Notes under the pieces: model-generated
Databases searched by the model: none
Seen by the model: only the letters and a program-made list of their open reading frames with translations
What the model was told of the DNA's origin: nothing
Source of the DNA: Bacilli bacterium
GTDB lineage: Bacteria > Bacillota_I > Bacilli_A > RF39 > UBA660
Length of the DNA stretch: 33,436 nt
NCBI GenBank assembly: GCA_017887885.1
Contig: JAGHHB010000036.1
Coordinates: 1 to 33,436 of the forward strand
Reading direction: 5' to 3'
Program-made: the position numbers and the translations under genes
In this document: positions 8,980-17,944 of the stretch, piece after piece
Layout: each line of letters begins with the position of its first letter
Position numbering within the stretch: position 1 is the stretch's first letter

Positions 8980-9993
8980 ATGCAAAATATATATGGCTTA
9001 ACGTTAAAAGAATTAGAAGAATATTTTTTGTCTATAGATGAGAAACCATTTCGTGCATCCCAAATATATGATGGATTATATAAGAAAAGATTTACTAGTT
9101 TTCATCAGATGACCAATATCAGTAAGAAATTACGCGAAAAATTGTCGGAAGATTTTTCTTTATTTAAAATCAAGTTATTAGTAAAACAAGAAGGAGTTAA
9201 CGTAAATAAATATCTTTTTGAATTAGAAGATGGAAATAAGATAGAATCAGTTCTTATGTTTCATGATTACGGAATTAGTATTTGTGTGTCATCGCAAGTA
9301 GGATGTAATATGTCATGTGCCTTTTGTGAAAGTGGTAGGTTAAAAAAAGTACGCAATCTTATGGCTTATGAAATGGTTGAACAAATCCTTCTTATTGAGG
9401 ATGATATTCAAAAAAAAATAACGCATGTTGTCGTTATGGGGATAGGAGAACCGTTTGATAATTATGATAATTTACTTCATTTTATCAAGATCATCAATAG
9501 TGGCAAAGGAATAGACATAGGTTCTAGACACATTACTGTTTCAACTTGCGGTTTGATACCTGAAATTAAAAAGTTTTCCTGTGAAGAAGGACAAGTAAAT
9601 TTAGCAATAAGCCTTCATGCTCCAAATAATGTTATTAGAAATAAGATAATGAAAATAAACAAAGTATATCCGATCGAAGAGCTTATAGAAACCGTTAAAG
9701 AATATATCAAAAAAACAAATAGAAGAGTAACCTTTGAATATATTTTATTAGATGGTATTAATGATAGCGAGAAAGAAGCTAAAGAGCTAGCTTCACTTTT
9801 ACAGGGGATAAATTGTTATGTTAATTTAATTCCGTATAATGAGACGACAAATATCAACTTTCGAAGAACAAGAAAGTGGAAAATTTTAAAGTTTTATGAT
9901 ATACTTAAAACACATAAAATAAACGTGACAATTAGAAAAGAATTTGGCGGAAATGTATCTGCCGCTTGTGGGCAGTTGAGAGCCAATAATTAA
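8980..9993 (+). CDS. rlmN: RlmN-family radical SAM 23S rRNA methyltransferase
   Basis: SSQVGCNMSCAFCESG (CX3CX2C), VVMGIGEPFDNYDN, NLAISLHAPNN, C-terminal AACGQLR. Confidence 0.88.
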   Translation: MQNIYGLTLKELEEYFLSIDEKPFRASQIYDGLYKKRFTSFHQMTNISKKLREKLSEDFSLFKIKLLVKQEGVNVNKYLFELEDGNKIESVLMFHDYGISICVSSQVGCNMSCAFCESGRLKKVRNLMAYEMVEQILLIEDDIQKKITHVVVMGIGEPFDNYDNLLHFIKIINSGKGIDIGSRHITVSTCGLIPEIKKFSCEEGQVNLAISLHAPNNVIRNKIMKINKVYPIEELIETVKEYIKKTNRRVTFEYILLDGINDSEKEAKELASLLQGINCYVNLIPYNETTNINFRRTRKWKILKFYDILKTHKINVTIRKEFGGNVSAACGQLRANN

Positions 9994-10011
9994 GAGGAAG
10001 TGAAAAATAGT

Positions 10012-10752
10012 ATGCAGACATTTTATATGACAGATGCCGGAAAGGTGAGAACTCATAACGAAGATAACGTGACCATAATAAAAAATAAAAATAATGAATA
10101 TATTTTAGCAGTAGCGGATGGTATGGGCGGTCATAAGGCGGGAGAGGTTGCTTCTAATATTGCCATTGAATATCTTACTGAAGAATTTGAGAAAACGGAA
10201 ACATTAGGTAAAAAGGAAGATGCAATTGATTGGCTTCGGAATATCGTTAAACAAATCAATGAAAAAATATTTTCTTATACAGAAACACATCCTGAAAGCA
10301 AAGGTATGGGAACTACTCTAGTTATAGCCATAAAAACAAATGATTATATATTATATGGTAATATTGGAGATTCTTCTGGTTACGTCTTGAAAAATGGAAA
10401 ATTACACAAGGTGACGAAGGATCATACCCTTGTTAATTTACTTGTTTCAACAGGTGAATTAACAGCTGAACAAGCAAAATTCCATCCTCGTAAGAACCTA
10501 CTTACTAGAGCTTTAGGAGCTAATGATCCCATAGAAATTGACATTTTTGATGTCGACAATACCGTCGGAGCTCTCTTTCTATGTAGTGACGGTCTAACGA
10601 ATATGGTTACTGATGAACAAATTGAAAAGGTATTAAATAGTAACTTTTCGATTGAAGAACAAGTAGAAAAGTTAATAAAGAAAAGTAATATGCGTGGTGG
10701 TCCTGATAACATATCAATAGCATATCTAAAAAGGGAAAGTGGTGATTTGTAA
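10012..10752 (+). CDS. prpC: PP2C-family Ser/Thr protein phosphatase (PrpC/Stp)
   Basis: TDAGKVRTHNEDNV, AVADGMGGHKAGEVAS, YGNIGDSSGYVL, LCSDGLTNMV, GGPDNISIA. ATG at 10012 has the better RBS spacing; the ORF track uses GTG at 10000. Confidence 0.93.
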   Translation: MQTFYMTDAGKVRTHNEDNVTIIKNKNNEYILAVADGMGGHKAGEVASNIAIEYLTEEFEKTETLGKKEDAIDWLRNIVKQINEKIFSYTETHPESKGMGTTLVIAIKTNDYILYGNIGDSSGYVLKNGKLHKVTKDHTLVNLLVSTGELTAEQAKFHPRKNLLTRALGANDPIEIDIFDVDNTVGALFLCSDGLTNMVTDEQIEKVLNSNFSIEEQVEKLIKKSNMRGGPDNISIAYLKRESGDL

Positions 10753-12491
10753 TGCTATCTAAAGGACAGAAAATCAATGATAGATATGAAATCATTAAAA
10801 CTATAGGTGAAGGTGGCATGGCTAATGTTTATTTAGCTAATGATACCATTTTAGAAAGAAAAGTCGCCATCAAAGTACTTCGTGGTGATTTATCAAATGA
10901 TGAAAAATTTATTCGACGTTTTAAAAGAGAGGCGTTATCCGTATCAAATCTATCACATCCTAATATTGTTGAAGTATATGATGTTGGTGAAGAAGAAGGA
11001 AACTATTATATTGTCATGGAATATATTGAAGGAAAAACGCTCAAACAATTGCTTCAAAAAAGAGGAGCTCTTACTTTACCTGAAGTAATTGACATTATGA
11101 GTCAGCTTACCGATGGTCTTGCTCATGCTCATGAAGCTTATATAATTCATCGTGATATTAAACCTCAAAATATCATGATTGAAGATAATGGATTAGTTAA
11201 AATAACAGATTTTGGCATTGCTATGGCTTTAAATTCGACTCAACTAACTCAAACAAACTCTGTTATGGGATCGGTTCATTATTTGCCACCCGAACAAGCA
11301 AACGGGAAAGGTTCCACTATTAAAAGTGATATCTATTCACTTGGAATTCTAATGTATGAACTTCTTTCTGGAACAGTTCCTTTTAAAGGAGATACTGCCG
11401 TAGAAATAGCTTTAAAACATATGAAAGAAAAGATACCTAGTATTAGAAAACAAAATCCAACTATTCCACAATCTATTGAAAATATTATTTTAAGAGCTAC
11501 TGCTAAAAATCCTAAAAACCGCTACGATTCAGTAAGAGAAATGTATACTGATTTGCAAACAGCTATGGAGAAACCTAATGATAAACGTTTAGTATATGAA
11601 TACCCTGAAAATGATTTGGAAGAAACGAAAGTAATCCCTCCTGTGGCTAAAAAACCTAAACAAGAAGTAGTTGATAAACCATTAGAAGATAAGGAAGAAA
11701 ATGAAATTATATCTGATGACAAAAATGAAAAAAATAAACTTCCAATAATATTAGCAGCAGTTTTACTCATTATTTTAATTGCTCTAGCAGGAATCTATTT
11801 ACTTATTACCAATAATGATGTCAAAGAAGTGAAAGTTCCAGATGTTGCGGGGTTAACTCTTGAAGAGGCAATTAAAAAAATTGAGAAGGAAGGACTAGAG
11901 TACACGACAAAATCAGAAGAAAGTTCCACTGTTGACGAAGGAAAAGTAATTAGAACGGAACCTAAAGCCGGTTCAACAAAAACTAAAGGAAGTACAATAA
12001 CGATAGTTGAATCAACTGGCGAAAAATATCTTTTACTTGAGGATTATACTGGAAAAAACTATTATGAAATAAAGGCTAAATTGGAACTTAATGGAATTGA
12101 AGTAGAAATGAAGACTAAAAGTGTCGAGGATGCTACAGAATATAAAGATAAAGAAGATTTAATCATTGATCAGGAGCCACAATTTAAAGAAGGAGAAGAG
12201 CAGAAATTATTTGCCAAAGACCATGTTATATTATATATTCCCGAAGTTGATGTTTATCCTGATATGGTCGAAGAGAAGTGGACGTTATTACAGGTTCAAG
12301 ATTTTGCTAAAGAATATAATCTAACTTTAGATATTACCTATGAAGAGACTGAAGAAGTAGATGAAAATATTATATTGTCGCAAAATAGAGAACCAGGTGA
12401 TCCTATCTACGAAGGATATACTTTAAAAATAACTGTTTCCAAAAAACCTGAAGAAGAACCAACCGATGCACTATTGCCAGGACACGAATAG
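10752..12491 (+). CDS. prkC: Ser/Thr protein kinase with PASTA repeats (PrkC)
   Basis: GEGGMANVYLA, HRDIKPQNIMI, DFGIAMA, then a TM segment (LPIILAAVLLIILIALAGIYLLI) and about three PASTA-like repeats. Overlaps prpC by 1 nt. Confidence 0.94.
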   Translation: MLSKGQKINDRYEIIKTIGEGGMANVYLANDTILERKVAIKVLRGDLSNDEKFIRRFKREALSVSNLSHPNIVEVYDVGEEEGNYYIVMEYIEGKTLKQLLQKRGALTLPEVIDIMSQLTDGLAHAHEAYIIHRDIKPQNIMIEDNGLVKITDFGIAMALNSTQLTQTNSVMGSVHYLPPEQANGKGSTIKSDIYSLGILMYELLSGTVPFKGDTAVEIALKHMKEKIPSIRKQNPTIPQSIENIILRATAKNPKNRYDSVREMYTDLQTAMEKPNDKRLVYEYPENDLEETKVIPPVAKKPKQEVVDKPLEDKEENEIISDDKNEKNKLPIILAAVLLIILIALAGIYLLITNNDVKEVKVPDVAGLTLEEAIKKIEKEGLEYTTKSEESSTVDEGKVIRTEPKAGSTKTKGSTITIVESTGEKYLLLEDYTGKNYYEIKAKLELNGIEVEMKTKSVEDATEYKDKEDLIIDQEPQFKEGEEQKLFAKDHVILYIPEVDVYPDMVEEKWTLLQVQDFAKEYNLTLDITYEETEEVDENIILSQNREPGDPIYEGYTLKITVSKKPEEEPTDALLPGHE

Positions 12492-12507
12492 CAAAAAAGG
12501 AGAAAAA

Positions 12508-13341
12508 ATGGAAGGCATTATCATAAAAAATGAGAGTAATAATTATACAGTAAAAACTGCAAGTGGGTTACTTGTATGTAAACCAAGGGGGAAATTTAGA
12601 TTTGATAACATCAGCCCACTAGTGGGGGATATCGTTGCCGTAGATGATATCAATAACTATATTATTGCAATCAAAGAAAGGCGAAATTCTCTTATCAGAC
12701 CTTCCATTGCTAATGTTGATGTAGCGCTTATTGTTACTTCTGTTAAAGAACCAATTATCGATTATCATTTATTAGATAAGCTGCTAACAATTATATCTTA
12801 TCATCATGTTGAGCCAATTATTTGTTTGACTAAAATAGATTTATTAGAAAAAGATGAAGAAAAGATGCTTAAAAGTAAAATGAAATACTACCAAAAAGCA
12901 GGTTATCGAGTACTGACCAATCAACATTTAAGAGAACTAAAAAATATTTTTAAAAATAAAATAACCGTTTTTACTGGCCAATCGGGAGCTGGCAAATCGT
13001 CACTACTTAATAAATTAGATCAAAAATTGTCTTTGAAAACTAACGAAATATCTAAATCTTTAGGAAGAGGAAAACATACTACTAGATGTACTACTCTTTA
13101 CGAGATAAATGACGGTTTAGTAGCGGATACTCCTGGTTTTTCAATGGTCGATTTTCATGGCATGAGTAAAGTAGATATTAGAAATAACATGAAAGAAATG
13201 TATAATAATTTAGATAAATGTAAATATCGAGATTGTATGCATATCAAAGAAGAAGGATGTTATATTAAAAAAATGGTCGAAAATGGTGAAATATTAGTAT
13301 CGAGATATAATAATTATATGTCATTTATAGGAGAAAAATAA
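12508..13341 (+). CDS. rsgA: Ribosome small subunit-dependent GTPase RsgA (YloQ)
   Basis: Circularly permuted GTPase: TKIDL, GQSGAGKSSLLN, DTPGFSMVDF, C-terminal Zn-binding CKYRDCMHIKEEGC. ATG at 12508 follows AAAGGAG. Confidence 0.94.
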   Translation: MEGIIIKNESNNYTVKTASGLLVCKPRGKFRFDNISPLVGDIVAVDDINNYIIAIKERRNSLIRPSIANVDVALIVTSVKEPIIDYHLLDKLLTIISYHHVEPIICLTKIDLLEKDEEKMLKSKMKYYQKAGYRVLTNQHLRELKNIFKNKITVFTGQSGAGKSSLLNKLDQKLSLKTNEISKSLGRGKHTTRCTTLYEINDGLVADTPGFSMVDFHGMSKVDIRNNMKEMYNNLDKCKYRDCMHIKEEGCYIKKMVENGEILVSRYNNYMSFIGEK

Positions 13342-13342
13342 T

Positions 13343-13969
13343 ATGAAATTATCGGTATCAATTTTAAACTCAAAAGACAAAAATAAAACAATAACAAAAT
13401 TAAATAATTCAAATATAGACTACTATCATATCGATGTAATGGACGGAATTTTTGTCTCTCAAAAGGCAATGCCTCTCGAAGAAATATCACAAATTATTTC
13501 TATTACTAATAAGCCATTAGATGTTCATTTAATGGTGGATGATCCCCTAAAGTATATTGAATATCTTGGAAAGATAGATCTTGTCACATATATAACCTTC
13601 CATTTAGAGATCAATAAAGAAATTATGCGTTTAATCTCCCAAATAAAAACATATAATAAAAAGGTTGGGCTATCCGTTAAACCAAACACCAATCTAGATC
13701 TTTTAAAACCATATTTACCATATATAGATTTAATTCTTATTATGACAGTTGAACCAGGATGCGGAGGCCAAACCTTTCTCACAAGTAGTATTGATAGAAT
13801 CCTAATAATAAAACAAATGGTAAAAAATTATAATATTAAATTAGAAGTTGACGGAGGAATTAATGATAATACCATAAAATTAATCTCTGATGTTGATATT
13901 GCCGTTGTTGGCTCTTATATAACTACATCGGATGATCCATTAGGCCAAATCGAGAAATTGTCTGTATAA
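13343..13969 (+). CDS. rpe: Ribulose-phosphate 3-epimerase
   Basis: YYHIDVMDGIFV, DVHLMVDDP, VEPGCGGQTF, LEVDGGIND. Confidence 0.92.
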   Translation: MKLSVSILNSKDKNKTITKLNNSNIDYYHIDVMDGIFVSQKAMPLEEISQIISITNKPLDVHLMVDDPLKYIEYLGKIDLVTYITFHLEINKEIMRLISQIKTYNKKVGLSVKPNTNLDLLKPYLPYIDLILIMTVEPGCGGQTFLTSSIDRILIIKQMVKNYNIKLEVDGGINDNTIKLISDVDIAVVGSYITTSDDPLGQIEKLSV

Positions 13970-14013
13970 AAAATAACTTTAAATATAATAATAGTAATGA
14001 AAGGAGTTTCATT

Positions 14014-14133
14014 ATGAATAAAGATAATCATCCCAAATTAGAAGCAGAAATAATAGAGGAAGAATATAAATTAGGAAAAGAGTATTATAGTAAATTATTG
14101 GAAGAAGCTAAAAAAGAACATGATAGTAAATAG
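14014..14133 (+). CDS. Small charged protein, 39 aa; not in the ORF track
   Basis: ATG preceded by AAAGGAG; MNKDNHPKLEAEIIEEEYKLGKEYYSKLLEEAKKEHDSK; followed by a terminator-like hairpin. Confidence 0.55.
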   Translation: MNKDNHPKLEAEIIEEEYKLGKEYYSKLLEEAKKEHDSK

Positions 14134-14155
14134 CTATTTAAATATTAAAAGAAGA

Positions 14156-14192
14156 AACAGTAACTATTATTTAAAAAGTAGCTACTGTTTTA
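14156..14192 (+). terminator. Probable terminator after the 39-aa ORF
   Basis: aacagta ... tactgtt stem followed by ttta. Confidence 0.5.
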
Positions 14193-14270
14193 TAATGAAG
14201 TAAAAAATAAGAAACAATAAAATTGCCTCTTATTACATGAGTTTTTAATAATTAGAGTAATTAGATAAAT

Positions 14271-14447
14271 TTATGCTTCCTTACTATTTTTCTTTAAACT
14301 TCTTGCTTCTCTAACACTAGTCTTAATTTTTTTGCCAAACTTATCTATAATAGTAGTGTAATTAACTTTTTGCTTAGATTTTGTTATTTTTAGGCAATTA
14401 GGTCTATTATTTACTGTTCTTGTTTTTTTATTTGTTACTTTTTTCAT
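14271..14447 (-). CDS. Small highly basic protein, 58 aa
   Basis: MKKVTNKKTRTVNNRPNCLKITKSKQKVNYTTIIDKFGKKIKTSVREARSLKKNSKEA. RBS GAGGAGG sits about 6 nt before the second ATG (14447), so the ORF-track start at 14462 is probably within the RBS. Confidence 0.55.
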   Translation of the reverse strand: MKKVTNKKTRTVNNRPNCLKITKSKQKVNYTTIIDKFGKKIKTSVREARSLKKNSKEA

Positions 14448-14585
14448 TGTTTTCCTCCTCATTAATTCGATATTAACTTTATCATAAAAATATTTTTAAG
14501 TCAAGTAGTATTTAAGTTGTTTCTAATGATGATAAAATTTTATGATAACATTTATATCCAATAAAAGTTCTCTAGATAAGAGGGC

Positions 14586-15293
14586 TTAATTTTCTTCAAT
14601 ATAATTACCTCTTTTAATGAATTCTTTTAAAATTTTAGTGATTGCCCTTTTTTCAATTCGTGATACATAGCTTCTAGATATGCCAAGTTCTTTAGCTATT
14701 TCTTTTTGTGTAATTTCTTTATTGCCATCAAGTCCGTATCTTTTGCATAAGACTTGTTTTTCTCGCTTATTTAAAACATTCATATATTCTCTTAATAATT
14801 TGATACTATCATTTTTATGTATTTCTTCAGCAAAGTCTGGATCAGTTGTTTTAAGAACATCCAAAATAGTTACTTCATTCCCTTCCTTGTCATAACTTAT
14901 GCCGTCATATATACTGACGTTTTTGGAATTCTTTTTATCAGCTCTAAAGTACATTAGAATTTCATTTTCCGCACATTTAGCAATATATGTAGTAAGTTTG
15001 ACATTTTTTTGTGGTGAAAAACTATCAATTCCTTTTATAAGACCAATCGTTCCAATTCCTATTAAATCATCAATATCGTTAGTATTAGATTCAAACTTTT
15101 TCACAATATGAGCTACTAGTCGTAAATTTCTTTCGATTAAAATATTTCTTGCTTCCTTATCGCCTTTAAGCATCCTTGCAATATATAATTCTTCTTCTTC
15201 TTTTGTAAGAGGATTAGGAAAAACGTTATTAGAATAAGCACCAGTAAAAAAAACAAAGTTGTTAATAATAAAATTAAAAAAATTAATTAACAT
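14586..15293 (-). CDS. sigK: Sporulation RNA polymerase sigma factor, SigK-like
   Basis: FPNPLTKEEEELYIARMLKGDKEARNILIERNLRLVAHIVKKFE...DLIGIGTIGLIKGI...LTTYIAKCAENEILMYFR...ELGISRSYVSRIEKRA. Hydrophobic pro-sequence-like N-terminus. RBS AGGAGG. Confidence 0.85.
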   Translation of the reverse strand: MLINFFNFIINNFVFFTGAYSNNVFPNPLTKEEEELYIARMLKGDKEARNILIERNLRLVAHIVKKFESNTNDIDDLIGIGTIGLIKGIDSFSPQKNVKLTTYIAKCAENEILMYFRADKKNSKNVSIYDGISYDKEGNEVTILDVLKTTDPDFAEEIHKNDSIKLLREYMNVLNKREKQVLCKRYGLDGNKEITQKEIAKELGISRSYVSRIEKRAITKILKEFIKRGNYIEEN

Positions 15294-15455
15294 TATACCT
15301 CCTAATAAATAATATATCTAATAATTCTTAATTATGATAAATATAAAATTCCAAATCCTTCTTCTAAAGTTATATAGAGAGATTTTTTTGTAAAAATTCT
15401 TATAAATATTTCCTATTTAATTAAAAAATATAGTATAATTAAATTGAGGTGTCTT

Positions 15456-15977
15456 ATGAATTATTTTTTTCCCGATATTTATCAAAAAAGTATATATACA
15501 ATTGACTATAATAAGTTAAAAGAAAATGGCATCAAATGCCTTCTCTTTGATTTAGATAATACATGTGTTCCCTATGCTGAAAAAGAACCATCGAAGAAGC
15601 TTATTAATTTATTTGATAAACTTGGTAATATGGGATTAAAGGTAATTATTTTTTCTAATTCGAAAAGAAAGCGCATTGAACCTTTCAAAAAAATATTAAA
15701 TATTGATTGCTGTGCAAATGCTAAAAAACCTCGAAAAAATAAATTTTTAACTGTACTTAAAACTTTTGATTATGATTTATCGGAAGTAGCTATAATTGGT
15801 GATCAGTTAATGACAGACATTTATGGTGGAAATAAAGTGGGAATAACAACTATTTTAGTTAATCCCATGTCAGATATTGATATGCCTTTTACTAAAATAT
15901 ATCGCTTCATCGAGAAGAAAAAAATAGATAAAATGACAAGGCAAGGAATATTTAAGGTGGGAAACTATTATGATTAA
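15456..15977 (+). CDS. yqeG: YqeG-family HAD phosphatase
   Basis: LLFDLDNTCVPY, IIFSNSKRKRIEPF, NAKKPRKNKF, IGDQLMTDIYGGNKVG; directly upstream of yqeH. ATG at 15456. Confidence 0.88.
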   Translation: MNYFFPDIYQKSIYTIDYNKLKENGIKCLLFDLDNTCVPYAEKEPSKKLINLFDKLGNMGLKVIIFSNSKRKRIEPFKKILNIDCCANAKKPRKNKFLTVLKTFDYDLSEVAIIGDQLMTDIYGGNKVGITTILVNPMSDIDMPFTKIYRFIEKKKIDKMTRQGIFKVGNYYD

Positions 15978-16944
15978 GAAATGTCTTGGATGTGGAGTTA
16001 ATCTTCAAAATAATGATAAAAATAAAGAAGGATACATAAATAGCTTGACCCAAGATATATGTGAAAGATGTTTTAAACTAAGACATTATAGCCATTTTGA
16101 ACAGACAACTTTTACAAATGATGATTATCAAAAAATTCTAGATACAATCCCTAAAGATTCTCTTGTTGTATATTTAGTATCAGTATTGAATATTAATCTA
16201 GAATATATAGATAAATTTGATAATGTTATAATTGTTCTAACTAAAAAAGATTTGCTTCCAAAATCTGTCAAGGATTATAAATTAATAAATTATATAACAA
16301 ATATGACTAATCATTATTTGGAAATAGAAGTAATAAGTTCTCTTAAAAATTATAATTTAGATAGCCTCCTATCAAAAATAAAAGAACATTCTTGTGGAAA
16401 AGAAATTTATTTTGTTGGCATGACCAATTCTGGAAAATCTACTTTGATAAATAAAATGATAAAAAATTATTCTGAAAAAACAATCGAAGTAACTACTAGT
16501 ATTTATCCCTCTACTACATTAGATAAGATCAAAATAGATATATCCGACTTGAAAATTATAGATACACCTGGCTTATTAAGCACCGGCAGTATTTTAAATA
16601 ATTTAAGTGTTAAAGACATTAAAAGAATAACTCCAAATAAAGAAATAAAACCACGAAGTTATCAGTTGAAAGGGCAAGGGTCTTTAATAATTGATAACAT
16701 GATTAGAATAGATTATTATGAAGATAATAACATAACAATTTATTTAGCAAACAATCTTCAAATAGTAAAAAGTAGTTTAAATAATTCTAAATTGAAAGAT
16801 TGTAAAAACATAGATTTTGATCTATCTGCCCGCCAAGATATTGTTGTTGAAGACTTATGTTTCATTAAGTTTACTAAATCGTGTCGAATAAGTATGTATT
16901 ATTTATATCCTGTAAATATTTATCAGCGAAATAATTTAATATAA
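15970..16944 (+). CDS. yqeH: YqeH ribosome biogenesis GTPase
   Basis: Zn finger CLGCGVNLQ...CERCFKLRHY, TKKDLLPKS, FVGMTNSGKSTLINKM, DTPGLL. Confidence 0.92.
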   Translation: MIKKCLGCGVNLQNNDKNKEGYINSLTQDICERCFKLRHYSHFEQTTFTNDDYQKILDTIPKDSLVVYLVSVLNINLEYIDKFDNVIIVLTKKDLLPKSVKDYKLINYITNMTNHYLEIEVISSLKNYNLDSLLSKIKEHSCGKEIYFVGMTNSGKSTLINKMIKNYSEKTIEVTTSIYPSTTLDKIKIDISDLKIIDTPGLLSTGSILNNLSVKDIKRITPNKEIKPRSYQLKGQGSLIIDNMIRIDYYEDNNITIYLANNLQIVKSSLNNSKLKDCKNIDFDLSARQDIVVEDLCFIKFTKSCRISMYYLYPVNIYQRNNLI

Positions 16945-17017
16945 AAATAAATATTTCTATTTACTTTTTTGTCTTTTTGTATTATAATTTATTCTAGAAT
17001 AAGGAGGTATGTAACCT

Positions 17018-17416
17018 ATGAAACTTACTAAAGAAGAACTAGATACGTTAGCTATGCAATTAACAGAAAATCCAACACTTGAGACACTTGAACAATTTGT
17101 AAGTACTTTGAGAAAAAATAATCCCACTAATTCTGTTTCTCAAGGTCCCACACTAAATTTTGATGGCAATATATTTTCAAGTAATCCGCCAGATTTAATG
17201 AGTCCTCCAGAAAATTTGCAAAATTCCCCATCAGCTCTAGCAAATAAACAGCCATTTTTTGGACAAGATACTTTTGGTAATACACCTAGTAGTAATGTAC
17301 CAGGGAATGTGATTCCCATTAGTGGTCAACCTACCAATCTAAATCCTCAACAAACAATTTTAGGTGGTATGCAAGAACTTAATAGAAATACTGGATATCC
17401 AAATCAAGCAGCTTAA
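17018..17416 (+). CDS. Hypothetical Asn/Pro/Gln-rich low-complexity protein, 132 aa
   Basis: RBS AAGGAGGT, start ATG; short helical N-terminus then an N/P/S/Q-rich disordered tail. Confidence 0.6.
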   Translation: MKLTKEELDTLAMQLTENPTLETLEQFVSTLRKNNPTNSVSQGPTLNFDGNIFSSNPPDLMSPPENLQNSPSALANKQPFFGQDTFGNTPSSNVPGNVIPISGQPTNLNPQQTILGGMQELNRNTGYPNQAA

Positions 17417-17435
17417 ACAATATTTTTAATAAAAG

Positions 17436-17512
17436 AATAGGTAAATATTTTGATATTAAATTACATTTTCAATATTTTGAAAAATGTTATATCAAGGCTA
17501 CTTATTTTTTTT
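17436..17512 (+). terminator. Long multi-segment hairpin with T-tract (terminator or structured 3' UTR)
   Basis: aataggta/tacttatt, ttgatat/atatcaa and acattttcaa/ttgaaaaatgt nest concentrically and end in an 8-nt T-run interrupted by no other base. Confidence 0.6.
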
Positions 17513-17572
17513 ATGGAAAGAATTGACAACCTAAAATAAATAATATATAATAACAAAAGAATTGAGGTAATT

Positions 17573-17944
17573 ATGAATACTAAAGTAATTAACATTCAAG
17601 CATTAGCTTTTCTTGGCGATGCTATATTTTCTTTATATATTAGAAAATCACTTTTAGAGATGGGTATAAACAAGGCTGATCTCCTCCAAAAAAAAGCTGT
17701 TAAATACGTATCTGCTAAAGGGGAAGTAAGGATTTTTCAAGAGTTAAAAGATAAGAATATTTTAACTAAAGAAGAAATAGAACTTGTCCGAAGGGGCAGA
17801 AATAATAAAAAATTAAGTCATCCCAAAAATACCGATATTGTAACTTATAAGTTATCTACTGGTTTTGAGGCTTTACTGGGAAATTTATATTTACACGATA
17901 AAAAGCGTCTTCAAGAAATTCTTGAAAAAATAGAGGTTCAGTAA
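17573..17944 (+). CDS. mrnC: Mini-ribonuclease III
   Basis: ALAFLGDAIFSLYIR, VKYVSAKGEV, VRRGRNNK, TGFEALLGNLYL. Confidence 0.92.
   Translation: MNTKVINIQALAFLGDAIFSLYIRKSLLEMGINKADLLQKKAVKYVSAKGEVRIFQELKDKNILTKEEIELVRRGRNNKKLSHPKNTDIVTYKLSTGFEALLGNLYLHDKKRLQEILEKIEVQ

Noticed and set aside
10422-10819. Minus-strand ORFs across prpC/prkC
   Set aside because: Antisense to well-supported phosphatase and kinase genes.
14680-15111. Plus-strand ORFs opposite sigK
   Set aside because: Shadow ORFs of a clear sigma-factor gene.
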